A stretch of DNA of 64,000 nt from an uncultured Eubacteriales bacterium (lineage in GTDB: Bacteria; Bacillota; Clostridia; Oscillospirales; Acutalibacteraceae), in the NCBI GenBank assembly GCA_934486895.1, contig CAKSQZ010000009.1, positions 1 through 64,000 on the forward strand. Direction: 5' to 3'. The first letter of the stretch is position 1. Each line of letters begins with the position of its first letter. Positions 1 to 6,925 of the stretch are shown in pieces. A program made the position numbers and the translations under genes. The notes below the pieces were generated by a model, which was given only the letters and a program-made list of their open reading frames with translations, ran no database searches and had not been told where the DNA came from.

Positions 1-13
1 GTTGGGGGAGCCA
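1..13 (+). tRNA. 3' end of a tRNA gene, probably tRNA-Asn, cut by window edge
   Basis: The first 13 bases read as the last two bases of a T-stem, an acceptor strand TGGGGGA, discriminator G and an encoded CCA, followed at once by an intrinsic terminator. The copy at 1520-1542 shows the same end with the T-loop TTCAAAT and T-stem strand CCAGT in front, which supports the reading. A72 with G73 (so T1 on the partner strand) fits tRNA-Asn best, but the anticodon lies outside the window, so the identity is inferred. Confidence 0.6.
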
Positions 14-49
14 GCAAAAAAGAGTTGTCTTTCGGACAGCTCTTTTTGC
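14..49 (+). terminator. Intrinsic terminator of the upstream tRNA
   Basis: A hairpin with arms GCAAAAAAGAGTTGTC and GACAGCTCTTTTTGC around a TTTCG loop directly follows the CCA end. The T-rich right arm gives the U tract. The same hairpin recurs at 1543-1578. Confidence 0.8.
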
Positions 50-80
50 TTTGTTATACTATATCTTCGATAAATTTTTG

Positions 81-109
81 TTGATTTGCTCTCGATTTAA
101 TGATAAAAT
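81..109 (+). promoter_or_regulatory. SigA-type promoter in the left repeat
   Basis: TTGATT (81-86) and TAAAAT (104-109) are 17 bases apart. In this copy it lies about 80 bases before the pyrophosphorylase start and would drive it. The same promoter in the right repeat serves the HD-STAS-kinase gene. Confidence 0.55.
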
Positions 110-190
110 TAAACTGATAATAAAGAGGCATTTAATGGATTTGTTGATATTATTGAAAAATAGAATAATTTATTAAGGTGATGTTTATAT

Positions 191-1423
191 ATGAATACTA
201 ATAACAAAGTTATTGAATATTTAAAAAATATATCTCAAGAATCTGTCATTAATTATATAGAAAAACTTGATGAAAAGGATCAAGAAGCTTTTCTAAACAA
301 TATAAATATAGTTGAAATAGAAGAAATATTTAATTCGTTGAAACCAAGAGAAGCTTTAAATATTAATTCGGACAACTGTTCTCCGATGCCGCCCATGACA
401 ATACCTGAAATAAATGAAAATAAAGATTATTATTTTAATTTAGGAGTAAAAAGTATAAAAAATAATGAAGTTGCAGCTGTTTTGTTAGCAGGTGGTCAGG
501 GTTCCAGACTGGGAAATGCAATTTCAAAAGGCATGGTTGACATAGGCATCACTAAGCAAGTTTATATATTAGAGTGTATTTTTAATAGACTAAAGCACAA
601 TGCACAATTGGCTAATGGCAATGTGAATTTATATATTATGACCAGTGAAGATAATCATATTCCACTTTTAAATTTTTTAAGTGAGAATAATTATTTTGGA
701 TATGATCAACATTTAGTTAAACTTTTTAAACAAAACATGTTGCCGGTGTTAGATCTGAATAATAATTTAATAGTTGGAAATAAAGGTTTGGTAAAAGCGC
801 CGAATGGTAACGGTGGTTGGGTTGCATCACTATACTCTGAAGGCATTTGGGAGGAAATTATCAATTCTAATATTAAATGGATTAATGTATTTTCTATTGA
901 TAATGTTTTGCAAAATATTGTTGATCCCGTTTTTATTGGAGCCACTATTAGTAAAGAATGTGTTTCTTCGGGCAAAGTTGTAATGAAGACATCTATTGAA
1001 GAAGCAGTAGGCACTATTTGCAAAATTAATGGAAAACCGGATATAATTGAATACTTTGAAATGCCAGATGAATTGAAGCTAAAAGTTGATGATGAAGGAA
1101 TACCTATATATAATTACGGCGTAACATTAAACTATTTATTTCAAGTGAATGCTTTGGGACAATTCATCTCTAAAAAATTACCGCTACATTGTGCTCAAAA
1201 AAAGATAAAATATTATGATGTTAATAATAATTTAGTAATTCCTAATTTCCCAAATGCTTATAAATTTGAAACTTTATTAATAGATATGATAAGATGTATG
1301 GATAGTTTTTTACCATTTGAGATTGAAAGAAAAACCGAATTTGCTCCTATTAAAAACAGGCACGGTGCTGATTCTATTGATACTGCACGAGAGTTACTAA
1401 GGAATAATGGCATTGAATTATGA
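191..1423 (+). CDS. UDP-N-acetylglucosamine/UDP-sugar pyrophosphorylase, UAP1-like
   Basis: A 410-residue member of the UDPGP family (UTP plus sugar-1-phosphate to UDP-sugar plus pyrophosphate), closer in its motifs to the UAP1 type than to bacterial GlmU or GalU. The nucleotide loop reads LLAGGQGSRLG (residues 98-108) followed by SKG where UAP1 has PKG. The uridine-binding motif reads PNGNGG (about 204-209), and further UAP-like blocks are INVFSIDNVL and EFAPIKN. The start has an AAGGTGAT ribosome site. The gene is clearly AT-richer than everything to its right, uses A/T-ending codons, and stands alone between direct repeats, so recent acquisition is likely. The exact sugar is not determined by sequence. 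Confidence 0.85.
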   Translation: MNTNNKVIEYLKNISQESVINYIEKLDEKDQEAFLNNINIVEIEEIFNSLKPREALNINSDNCSPMPPMTIPEINENKDYYFNLGVKSIKNNEVAAVLLAGGQGSRLGNAISKGMVDIGITKQVYILECIFNRLKHNAQLANGNVNLYIMTSEDNHIPLLNFLSENNYFGYDQHLVKLFKQNMLPVLDLNNNLIVGNKGLVKAPNGNGGWVASLYSEGIWEEIINSNIKWINVFSIDNVLQNIVDPVFIGATISKECVSSGKVVMKTSIEEAVGTICKINGKPDIIEYFEMPDELKLKVDDEGIPIYNYGVTLNYLFQVNALGQFISKKLPLHCAQKKIKYYDVNNNLVIPNFPNAYKFETLLIDMIRCMDSFLPFEIERKTEFAPIKNRHGADSIDTARELLRNNGIEL

Positions 1424-1519
1424 ACGTTAAGAGAAAAAAGCGTTGATTTATTATGGTAAATATGCATATTTCTTGAGAAAAATTTTTAATCTTGATATTA
1501 TCATTATATTTTCCTCATC
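1424..1519. other. AT-rich spacer at the right end of the island
   Basis: No gene or clear terminator is seen. It contains a perfect 14-base palindrome AAATATGCATATTT and leads straight into the tRNA fragment at 1520, so it may hold the arm sites or scar of the integrated element. Confidence 0.4.
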
Positions 1520-1542
1520 TTCAAATCCAGTTGGGGGAGCCA
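1520..1542 (+). other. tRNA 3' fragment, candidate attachment site
   Basis: TTCAAAT (T-loop), CCAGT (T-stem strand), TGGGGGA (acceptor strand), G and CCA follow in the right order and spacing for positions 54-76 of a tRNA. The bases before it do not form the other T-stem strand, so the tRNA is broken exactly at the T-loop. A tRNA 3' fragment of this size is the usual mark left by integrases that target tRNA genes. Confidence 0.7.
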
Positions 1543-1578
1543 GCAAAAAAGAGTTGTCTTTCGGACAGCTCTTTTTGC
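1543..1578 (+). terminator. Second copy of the tRNA terminator
   Basis: Same hairpin as at 14-49, here following the tRNA fragment. It would stop read-through from the pyrophosphorylase gene into the next gene. Confidence 0.75.
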
Positions 1579-1608
1579 TTGTTATATTATATCTTCGATA
1601 AATTTTTG

Positions 1609-1637
1609 TTGATTTGCTTGCGATTTAATGATAAAAT
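1609..1637 (+). promoter_or_regulatory. SigA-type promoter before the HD-STAS-kinase gene
   Basis: TTGATT (1609-1614), 17-base spacer, TAAAAT (1632-1637), about 40 bases before the ATG at 1681. Confidence 0.55.
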
Positions 1638-1680
1638 TAAACTGATGATTAAACCTTTATATAACAGCAGGGGGAATCAA

Positions 1681-3399
1681 ATGAACGGTTTGGTAAACAG
1701 AGCTTTTCTGTTTGCGCTCAAAGCACACGACGGTCAAAAACGAAAGGACGGCAAGCCTTATATAGTTCATCCGTTTGCAGTGGCATATGAGCTTGCCAAA
1801 AACGGCGCGGATGACGAATTGATCGCCGCAGGTCTTTTGCACGATACGATCGAGGACACCGACACAACGCCTGATGAGATCAAGGATCAGTTTGGCAGCG
1901 AAGTTCTCAGACTTATATTGTTTGACACTGAGGACAAATCTCTTTCATGGGAACAGCGAAAAACCGCAACGCTTAAAGCACTCGAAAACTGCGACAGAAA
2001 GTGTGCTATGCTTATTTGTTCGGATAAGCTTGCGAATATAAAAGATGTCGCCGAAAATTATCGGCAATCCGGCGAAAATGTATGGAGCAGCTTCAAAAGG
2101 GGCAGGGAAAAGCAGGAATGGCTGTATCGCGAATATGTCACAGTCTTTGAGAGACTTTCCGACTTGAAAATGTACAATGAATTAAAAAGCACCGTGGAAA
2201 CGGTCTTTAAGAAAAGGGGAATAACAAAAATGCAGGTCAAAACAGAAGTTAAGAACAATATCTGTTATGCCGCAGTCAGCGGTAATATCAGCTCGGCTAA
2301 CGCCGGCGAATTTGAAAAGTCACTTTCGGAAGCACCGGGCAATGCCGAAGGTGTCGTTATCGATGCGAGCGCACTTGAGTATATCTCGAGTGCAGGACTC
2401 AGAGTGCTTTTGAGCCTGAAAAAACGATGCAAAGACATTTCTTTTCGTATCGTGGGTGTAAATGCAGAAGTTATGAGTATATTTGATGTTACAGGATTTT
2501 CCGAGATCATGGATATTGAACCCGCTGCACGACAAATCAGCATTAAGGACTGCGAGGTTATCGGCAGAGGAAGCTGCGGAGAATGCTATCGTATTGATGA
2601 TGAAACCATTATTAAGCTTTATTATCAGGATACGGACAAGGAGCTTATCGAAAGCGAAAAGGCTCTTTCAAAAAAGGCATTTGTCATGGGCATTCCGACT
2701 GCTATTTCTTATGATATCGTCGAGGCAGACGGCAGAATGGGTGTTGTTTATGAGCTCATTAAATCAAAAACACTCGGCGAGCTCATCAGAGAAAACGGCG
2801 ATAAGCTTGATGAATATGTTGATATGTATGTAGATATATGCAAGAGCGTCCATTCGATCCATACAGACGATCCGGATATTCCGTCGTTTAAGGATATAAA
2901 CCGCTTAGACATTGCAAATGTAACCGGTATAACCGAAGAGGAAAGAGACTATCTTTATCGTTTTCTTGATCTTGTTCCCGAAAGGGACACATGTGTCCAC
3001 GGCGACCTTAATATAAATAATATCATGGTGCAAAACGGCGAATGCTGTCTTATAGATATGGGCGAATTGAGCACAGGTACACCTATGTTTGATATATCGA
3101 GAATATATTTTTCGATGATCTGCGCCGCTCCCGAAAACGATGAATTCTATTCTTTCTATAAAATGCCCACAGCAGATGTCATAAAGGCGTACAATAAGTT
3201 TTTCAAAGGCTATTTTGGGTGCGACAGCATTGAAGAAGCCGAAAAGACAAATGAGGACGCTCGCTGGCTTTATCCGCTGGCGTGGTTCCGCTGCTGCACA
3301 AGTATGCTGAAAGGCGAGCGCTGGCCCAAGGAAAAAAGAGATATGGCATTAAAGCTGCTCAGAGAAAAACTTATTCCGTTTGTTGATTCAGTTAAATAA
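1681..3399 (+). CDS. HD hydrolase - STAS - APH-like kinase fusion protein
   Basis: A 572-residue three-part protein. Residues 1-183 are a RelA/SpoT-type HD domain (KAHDGQKRKDGKPYIVHP; H30, and LLHDTIEDT with H54-D55). Residues 184-285 are a STAS domain of the anti-anti-sigma kind, with the YISSAGLRVL motif around S236-S237. Residues 290-572 are an aminoglycoside-phosphotransferase-like kinase (IGRGSCGECY loop, HGDLNINNIM at 440-449, LIDMGE at 457-462), like the TIGR02172 group. The ATG at 1681 has an AGGGGGA site. A second in-frame ATG at 2230, after AGGGG, could make a STAS-kinase form alone. The HD part suggests a nucleotide hydrolase, and the kinase substrate is unknown. Confidence 0.8.
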   Translation: MNGLVNRAFLFALKAHDGQKRKDGKPYIVHPFAVAYELAKNGADDELIAAGLLHDTIEDTDTTPDEIKDQFGSEVLRLILFDTEDKSLSWEQRKTATLKALENCDRKCAMLICSDKLANIKDVAENYRQSGENVWSSFKRGREKQEWLYREYVTVFERLSDLKMYNELKSTVETVFKKRGITKMQVKTEVKNNICYAAVSGNISSANAGEFEKSLSEAPGNAEGVVIDASALEYISSAGLRVLLSLKKRCKDISFRIVGVNAEVMSIFDVTGFSEIMDIEPAARQISIKDCEVIGRGSCGECYRIDDETIIKLYYQDTDKELIESEKALSKKAFVMGIPTAISYDIVEADGRMGVVYELIKSKTLGELIRENGDKLDEYVDMYVDICKSVHSIHTDDPDIPSFKDINRLDIANVTGITEEERDYLYRFLDLVPERDTCVHGDLNINNIMVQNGECCLIDMGELSTGTPMFDISRIYFSMICAAPENDEFYSFYKMPTADVIKAYNKFFKGYFGCDSIEEAEKTNEDARWLYPLAWFRCCTSMLKGERWPKEKRDMALKLLREKLIPFVDSVK

Positions 3400-3402
3400 A
3401 GC

Positions 3403-3437
3403 TCACTTGATTTAAAGTGAACTTTATGTGATATAAT
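3403..3437 (+). promoter_or_regulatory. Extended -10 promoter with palindrome before the alcohol dehydrogenase
   Basis: TGATATAAT (TG plus -10, TATAAT at 3432-3437) is preceded by the inverted repeat TCACTT-N6-AAGTGA (3403-3420) in the -35 zone. The palindrome may be an operator; there is no good -35. Confidence 0.45.
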
Positions 3438-3462
3438 AAGAAAAAATGAAAGGATCCTTGTT

Positions 3463-4626
3463 ATGCAGAATTTCACTTATTGCACACCGACCAAACTTAT
3501 TTTTGGTAAAAACTCTATTGAGAAGCTGCCGGATATTTTAAGACCGCTCGGAAAAAAAGTTCTTTTGACTTACGGCGGCGGAAGTATTAAAAAAATCGGA
3601 TTATATGACGAGGTAAAACGTCTGCTCGCCGACTTTGATGTCTATGAGCTTGCAGGTATTGAACCCAACCCGAAATACACCACAAGCGTGCTCGGCGGCG
3701 TTAAGATCTGCAAGGAGCAGGGAATTGATGTTGTGCTCGCGGTCGGCGGCGGAAGCGTGCTCGACTGCTCAAAAGCTATTTGTGCGGGCGCATTGTATGA
3801 CGGTGAGCCCTGGGATCTCATCACCTATAAGGCGAAAGCAAAGGCAGCTCTTCCGCTTGTTGATATTCTTACACTTGCTGCAACAGGCTCTGAGTATGAT
3901 TGCGGCTGTGTTATCTCACGCACCGAAACAAATGATAAAGTCGCCTATCTTGATGAGCTTTTGTTCCCGACAGCATCTATTCTTGATCCGAGATACACAT
4001 TCTCTGTATCCAAAAAGCAGACGGCTGCCGGTGCGGCGGATGCTATCAATCACATAATTGAGCAGTATTTTTGTGAGCATCACTCAACTTTGACAGACGG
4101 TATGTGTGAATCCGCTATCAAAAGTCTTATCGAAAATGCCGAAATTGCACTTAATGACCCTGAGAATTATGATGCAAGAGGCGAGTTTATGGTTGATTGT
4201 TCGCTTGCCTGCAACAATATTCTTTCAATCGGAAACAGTCCGTCGGGCTGGCCGTGCCACGGTATGGAGCATGCTTTGAGCGCATATTATGACATCACAC
4301 ACGGCGAAGGGCTTGCTATTCTGACACCAAGATGGATGCAGCATATTCTCAATGAAAAGACCATTGAAAGATTTGTAAGTTTCGGCACTCATATTTTCGG
4401 AATCGATCCGACCTTGCCCGAAAAGGAGATTGCCGATAAAACGATCAAAGCAACATATGAGTTGTTTGAATCGTTCGGTATGCCGATGCATCTTAAAGAT
4501 GTCGGTATCGATGAGGCAAGACTCGGAGAAATGGCTCATCATGTTGCCGAAAACGAGGGACTTGATATTGCTTGGGCTCCGCTTTCGGAAAAAGATATTC
4601 TCGATATTTTCAAAGCATCTCTTTGA
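3463..4626 (+). CDS. Iron-containing alcohol dehydrogenase, butanol dehydrogenase-like
   Basis: A 387-residue group III (iron-dependent) alcohol dehydrogenase of the YqhD/BdhA type, reducing aldehydes with NAD(P)H in the cytoplasm. The N-terminus FTYCTPTKLIFGK, the nucleotide-binding GGGSVLDCSKAI and the metal-binding helix DAINHIIEQY with HGMEHALSAYYDITHGEG are all present, so the iron ligands look intact. Length is normal. It is preceded by its own promoter and followed by a shared terminator, so it is probably a single-gene unit. Substrate preference cannot be read from sequence. Confidence 0.9.
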   Translation: MQNFTYCTPTKLIFGKNSIEKLPDILRPLGKKVLLTYGGGSIKKIGLYDEVKRLLADFDVYELAGIEPNPKYTTSVLGGVKICKEQGIDVVLAVGGGSVLDCSKAICAGALYDGEPWDLITYKAKAKAALPLVDILTLAATGSEYDCGCVISRTETNDKVAYLDELLFPTASILDPRYTFSVSKKQTAAGAADAINHIIEQYFCEHHSTLTDGMCESAIKSLIENAEIALNDPENYDARGEFMVDCSLACNNILSIGNSPSGWPCHGMEHALSAYYDITHGEGLAILTPRWMQHILNEKTIERFVSFGTHIFGIDPTLPEKEIADKTIKATYELFESFGMPMHLKDVGIDEARLGEMAHHVAENEGLDIAWAPLSEKDILDIFKASL

Positions 4627-4642
4627 TGATGTTATAATTTTA

Positions 4643-4669
4643 AAAGCCGCTTGGTTCACAAGCGGCTTT
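4643..4669 (+). terminator. Bidirectional terminator between convergent genes
   Basis: A perfect ten-pair stem AAAGCCGCTT/AAGCGGCTTT with a seven-base loop lies between the alcohol dehydrogenase and the convergent DUF2156 gene, with T/A runs on both sides. Confidence 0.8.
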
Positions 4670-4678
4670 ACAGTTTAT

Positions 4679-5560
4679 TCAAATAATTCTTGCTGAATAT
4701 CTTAAATTTATCAGTGCCGGATGATAAGAAAGCTTTGCTTTTCTGAGCCCTTCTATACCAAGATCCTCTTCTCGATTGATATATTTATAGCCGGACAGTG
4801 TTTCTGCAAAGCACTGATTTATCTTTGTGTATGCACCGTCAAACTCGAGAAGCGCTTTTTCAAATTGGACATCGAAAACATTATTGTTTATTCTCGAACC
4901 CATTGTTACAGCGCAAGCTATGCCATTGGCATACAGTATTCCGCCGCTCATTGATAACAGATTAAAATTATCTAATGCGGTATTTATTGCATTTGTTTCA
5001 TCACTGTCGATCTTATCCGAATTTTCCTCGCACCACTTGGAATAGACGGCTCGGGCATCCGCTGTATTCTCAGGCGTTATCGGCTTATAAACACCGTCAT
5101 ACTCGCGATCGAATTTAGAAATATGGTTTCGCTTCTTTTGATATTTCCTGCCCGAAAGTGTGGCAAGATCGCTTTGCAAATATACATAATCGCTGTAATC
5201 CCTGTCGGGGATCAGCGTGTGGGTTTCATGAAATATCGATTTATATTTTTCAGCATTGCTTTCATCAATATCGCTGAAATAAGCATGGTATCCGATTTTT
5301 TCGGCATAGTCAAGCATTGTTTGAATAGATGCTTTCAAATCATCGTATCCGATAGGCATACTGAAACGGACTTCGTTTTTATCATCATCAAAATATCCTT
5401 TCATAAGCGTATCGTCGTGAACACAGATCCGAACTCCGTAGGTATCGCGCCAAACAAACATATTTGCAAAATTCAGATCACAGTTGAAAGAAGTTGTTTT
5501 ATCTATAATTTTTCTGATTTCCGATGCGTCGGATAATTCAGGTTTTTTAAATTCTATCAC
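4679..5560 (-). CDS. DUF2156 family protein (acyltransferase-like fold)
   Basis: A 293-residue DUF2156 protein, related to the C-terminal catalytic part of lysylphosphatidylglycerol synthases and with a GNAT-like fold; this copy has no membrane domain. Typical blocks are FNCDLNFANMFVWRD near the start, RDYSDYVY in the middle and NHISKFDREY. The GTG at 5560 (MIEFKKPELS) is chosen because CAGGAGCG lies nine bases before it, whereas the longer reading from 5590 has no ribosome site. The reaction is unknown. It has its own promoter at 5589-5617. Confidence 0.8.
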   Translation of the reverse strand: MIEFKKPELSDASEIRKIIDKTTSFNCDLNFANMFVWRDTYGVRICVHDDTLMKGYFDDDKNEVRFSMPIGYDDLKASIQTMLDYAEKIGYHAYFSDIDESNAEKYKSIFHETHTLIPDRDYSDYVYLQSDLATLSGRKYQKKRNHISKFDREYDGVYKPITPENTADARAVYSKWCEENSDKIDSDETNAINTALDNFNLLSMSGGILYANGIACAVTMGSRINNNVFDVQFEKALLEFDGAYTKINQCFAETLSGYKYINREEDLGIEGLRKAKLSYHPALINLRYSARII

Positions 5561-5588
5561 AATTTCACGCTCCTGTTTTTGCGATATC

Positions 5589-5617
5589 ATTCTAACACAT
5601 ATTTATTTTCAATTCAA
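5589..5617 (-). promoter_or_regulatory. SigA-type promoter of the DUF2156 gene
   Basis: On the minus strand TTGAAT (5617-5612), 17 bases, TAGAAT (5594-5589). Confidence 0.6.
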
Positions 5618-5628
5618 GAGGTATGTAC

Positions 5629-5642
5629 GCCCGTGATCGGGC
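5629..5642 (-). terminator. Small hairpin after the 51-residue ORF
   Basis: GCCCG-N4-CGGGC begins four bases after the stop of the small ORF. There is no clear U tract, so terminator function is tentative. Confidence 0.4.
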
Positions 5643-5646
5643 AAAA

Positions 5647-5802
5647 TCAGTCACAGCATTTTTTCGAGAAATTTTCTTCAATCGCTTTCAGTTGATCGAC
5701 CGATTCGATTTTAATTCCGTCTTGCATTATCATTTCCTGTACAGCGCTCGGCATTGAATCAAAATACTTTTTCGCCATATCGTTTGCAAACTCAAGTCCC
5801 AT
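5647..5802 (-). CDS. Small 51-residue protein of unknown function
   Basis: Reads MGLEFANDMAKKYFDSMP at the start and ends FSKKCCD. The start has one of the strongest ribosome sites of the window (AAAGGAGG nine bases before ATG). It is soluble, mildly acidic, with a cysteine pair at the C-terminus and no membrane segment. I do not recognise a family. It is missed by length cut-offs but start signal and clean frame support a real gene. Its leader forms a hairpin that holds the ribosome site (5803-5828). Confidence 0.7.
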   Translation of the reverse strand: MGLEFANDMAKKYFDSMPSAVQEMIMQDGIKIESVDQLKAIEENFSKKCCD

Positions 5803-5828
5803 ATTACCGCCTCCTTTTTTGCGGTAAT
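5803..5828 (-). promoter_or_regulatory. Hairpin carrying the ribosome site of the 51-residue ORF
   Basis: On the minus strand ATTACCGC pairs perfectly with GCGGTAAT around the loop AAAAAAGGAG, and ATG follows directly. The Shine-Dalgarno bases sit in the loop and the first bases of the right arm, so folding could tune translation. Confidence 0.5.
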
Positions 5829-5857
5829 AGTTTTTGCGTATGCAGCGCTAATATGCA

Positions 5858-5885
5858 ATCCCCGATACAAGCTTGTATCGGGGAT
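5858..5885 (-). terminator. Perfect 28-base palindrome, likely end of the spoIIIA-ispA transcript
   Basis: ATCCCCGATACAAG is followed directly by its exact reverse complement. It lies eight bases after the stop of the last gene of the long minus-strand run. A U tract is lacking, so it may act as a transcript-end hairpin or a binding site. Confidence 0.55.
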
Positions 5886-5893
5886 CATAAAAA

Positions 5894-6445
5894 TTATGTT
5901 TTTTTCTTGTAGAACACAGCCTCTTTAAATAAAAATCTGTGATATCCGAGCAGATATGCGAATTCAGTCACTATAGGAAAGATGAAAAGCGCCAGAATAG
6001 ATACTGTGACAGCGCCCCAGCCGACGGTTAAAATAGTTTCATCACTCGGCAGAATAGAAAAATTAAGGGGATAGTATATCGAATTTATCAATTTATAAAC
6101 GCCGTAATACCGCTGTGTCATCAGCCCTGCCTTAGACAGTATAAGCAGCAGCCCCGAAATTATAAACGGCGAATCCGCTGCAAGACCGATATAAAGTCCT
6201 TTAAGCATATTCGGCTTCATTTGACCGGCGTCAACAAGATTGCGGTCTGTTCCGCCGAGCAGGTGCAAAGGCGAATATATAATGCCCATTGTCACAAGAA
6301 TACAAGCTGCCTGAATAAACACTCTTACCGGTTGAGAACCGAAAACAGAGAAGATAAACGAGCTTGCGAGAAAGCAAACAAATGTCATGGCAAACAGCTT
6401 AAAAAATGTTGAAAAAATAAGCGATCCGATATTTTTACTTCTCAT
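5894..6445 (-). CDS. Integral membrane protein of unknown function
   Basis: A 183-residue protein with about four hydrophobic segments: near residues 8-34, 40-60, 85-105 and 140-168, and a basic tail (FYKKKT). I recognise no family. It starts eleven bases after the PAP2-like gene and is probably the last gene of the minus-strand operon. The low charge and short loops argue for a membrane accessory protein rather than an enzyme. Confidence 0.65.
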   Translation of the reverse strand: MRSKNIGSLIFSTFFKLFAMTFVCFLASSFIFSVFGSQPVRVFIQAACILVTMGIIYSPLHLLGGTDRNLVDAGQMKPNMLKGLYIGLAADSPFIISGLLLILSKAGLMTQRYYGVYKLINSIYYPLNFSILPSDETILTVGWGAVTVSILALFIFPIVTEFAYLLGYHRFLFKEAVFYKKKT

Positions 6446-6455
6446 TTTGCACCTC

Positions 6456-6914
6456 TTAATAATAAATGTACCCGACGCTCACCGCAACAAGTATTCCGAG
6501 TAAAGCTCCTCCGAGCACTTCGAGCGGAGTGTGGCCTAGCTTTTCTTTAAGCAGATCATCGCTGTCCGAATCGTCATCGTTTTCATGTGTGATTCTATTT
6601 ATCATCTTAGCCTGTTCGCCTGCTTGTCTGCGCACGCCCGTCGCATCATACATGACAATACAAGCCATAACAAGAGCGATGGCAAAAACAGACGAACCCA
6701 TGCCTTCGGCTCTTGCAGCCGCTATCGTCGCAGCACAGACCATAGCTGTGTGCGAACTCGGCATACCGCCCGATCCGGTGAGCCTTTCAAGACGCAGCTT
6801 GCCGGTAAGCGCAAGGGTCAAAAGAAATTTTATTATCTGAGCTGATGCCCATGCAGAAACAGCACAGATCAGAATGTAGTTTGAAAGAAATGCTCTTATT
6901 GTTACTTCTTCCAA
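6456..6914 (-). CDS. Divergent PAP2 family membrane protein (YuiD-like)
   Basis: A 152-residue membrane protein of the divergent PAP2 (DUF212) family, related to lipid phosphate phosphatases. Signature blocks are GGMPSSHTA (about 48-56), YDATGVRRQAGEQ (89-101) and LGHTPLEVLGGALLG near the C-terminus. It directly follows ispA (eleven bases), so a role in polyprenyl phosphate handling is a reasonable inference, though no activity is proven for this family by sequence alone. Confidence 0.88.
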   Translation of the reverse strand: MEEVTIRAFLSNYILICAVSAWASAQIIKFLLTLALTGKLRLERLTGSGGMPSSHTAMVCAATIAAARAEGMGSSVFAIALVMACIVMYDATGVRRQAGEQAKMINRITHENDDDSDSDDLLKEKLGHTPLEVLGGALLGILVAVSVGYIYY

Positions 6915-6925
6915 TTTGGGCCTCC

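Larger units (their letters stand above)
1..118 (+). repeat. Left direct repeat: tRNA 3' end, terminator and promoter
   Basis: This stretch matches 1530-1646 with three substitutions and one single-base gap by eye. It holds the tRNA 3' end, the terminator at 14-49 and a promoter at 81-109. It may begin before the window. Together with the right copy it brackets one AT-rich gene, the layout expected of an integrated island or of a tandem duplication. Confidence 0.9.
1530..1646 (+). repeat. Right direct repeat of the tRNA-end/terminator/promoter unit
   Basis: Second copy of 1-118. It ends shortly before the start of the HD-STAS-kinase gene. The near identity reaches well past the tRNA sequence, longer than a usual attachment core, which points to duplication or to an element that carried neighbouring chromosome with it. 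Confidence 0.9.

Noticed and set aside
1424..1519. Small integrase or excisionase gene in the island
   Set aside because: No open frame of useful length exists between the pyrophosphorylase gene and the right repeat.
1492..1680. N-terminal extension of the HD-STAS-kinase protein reading through the right repeat
   Set aside because: The extra residues come from the tRNA fragment, terminator and promoter; a ribosome site supports the ATG at 1681.
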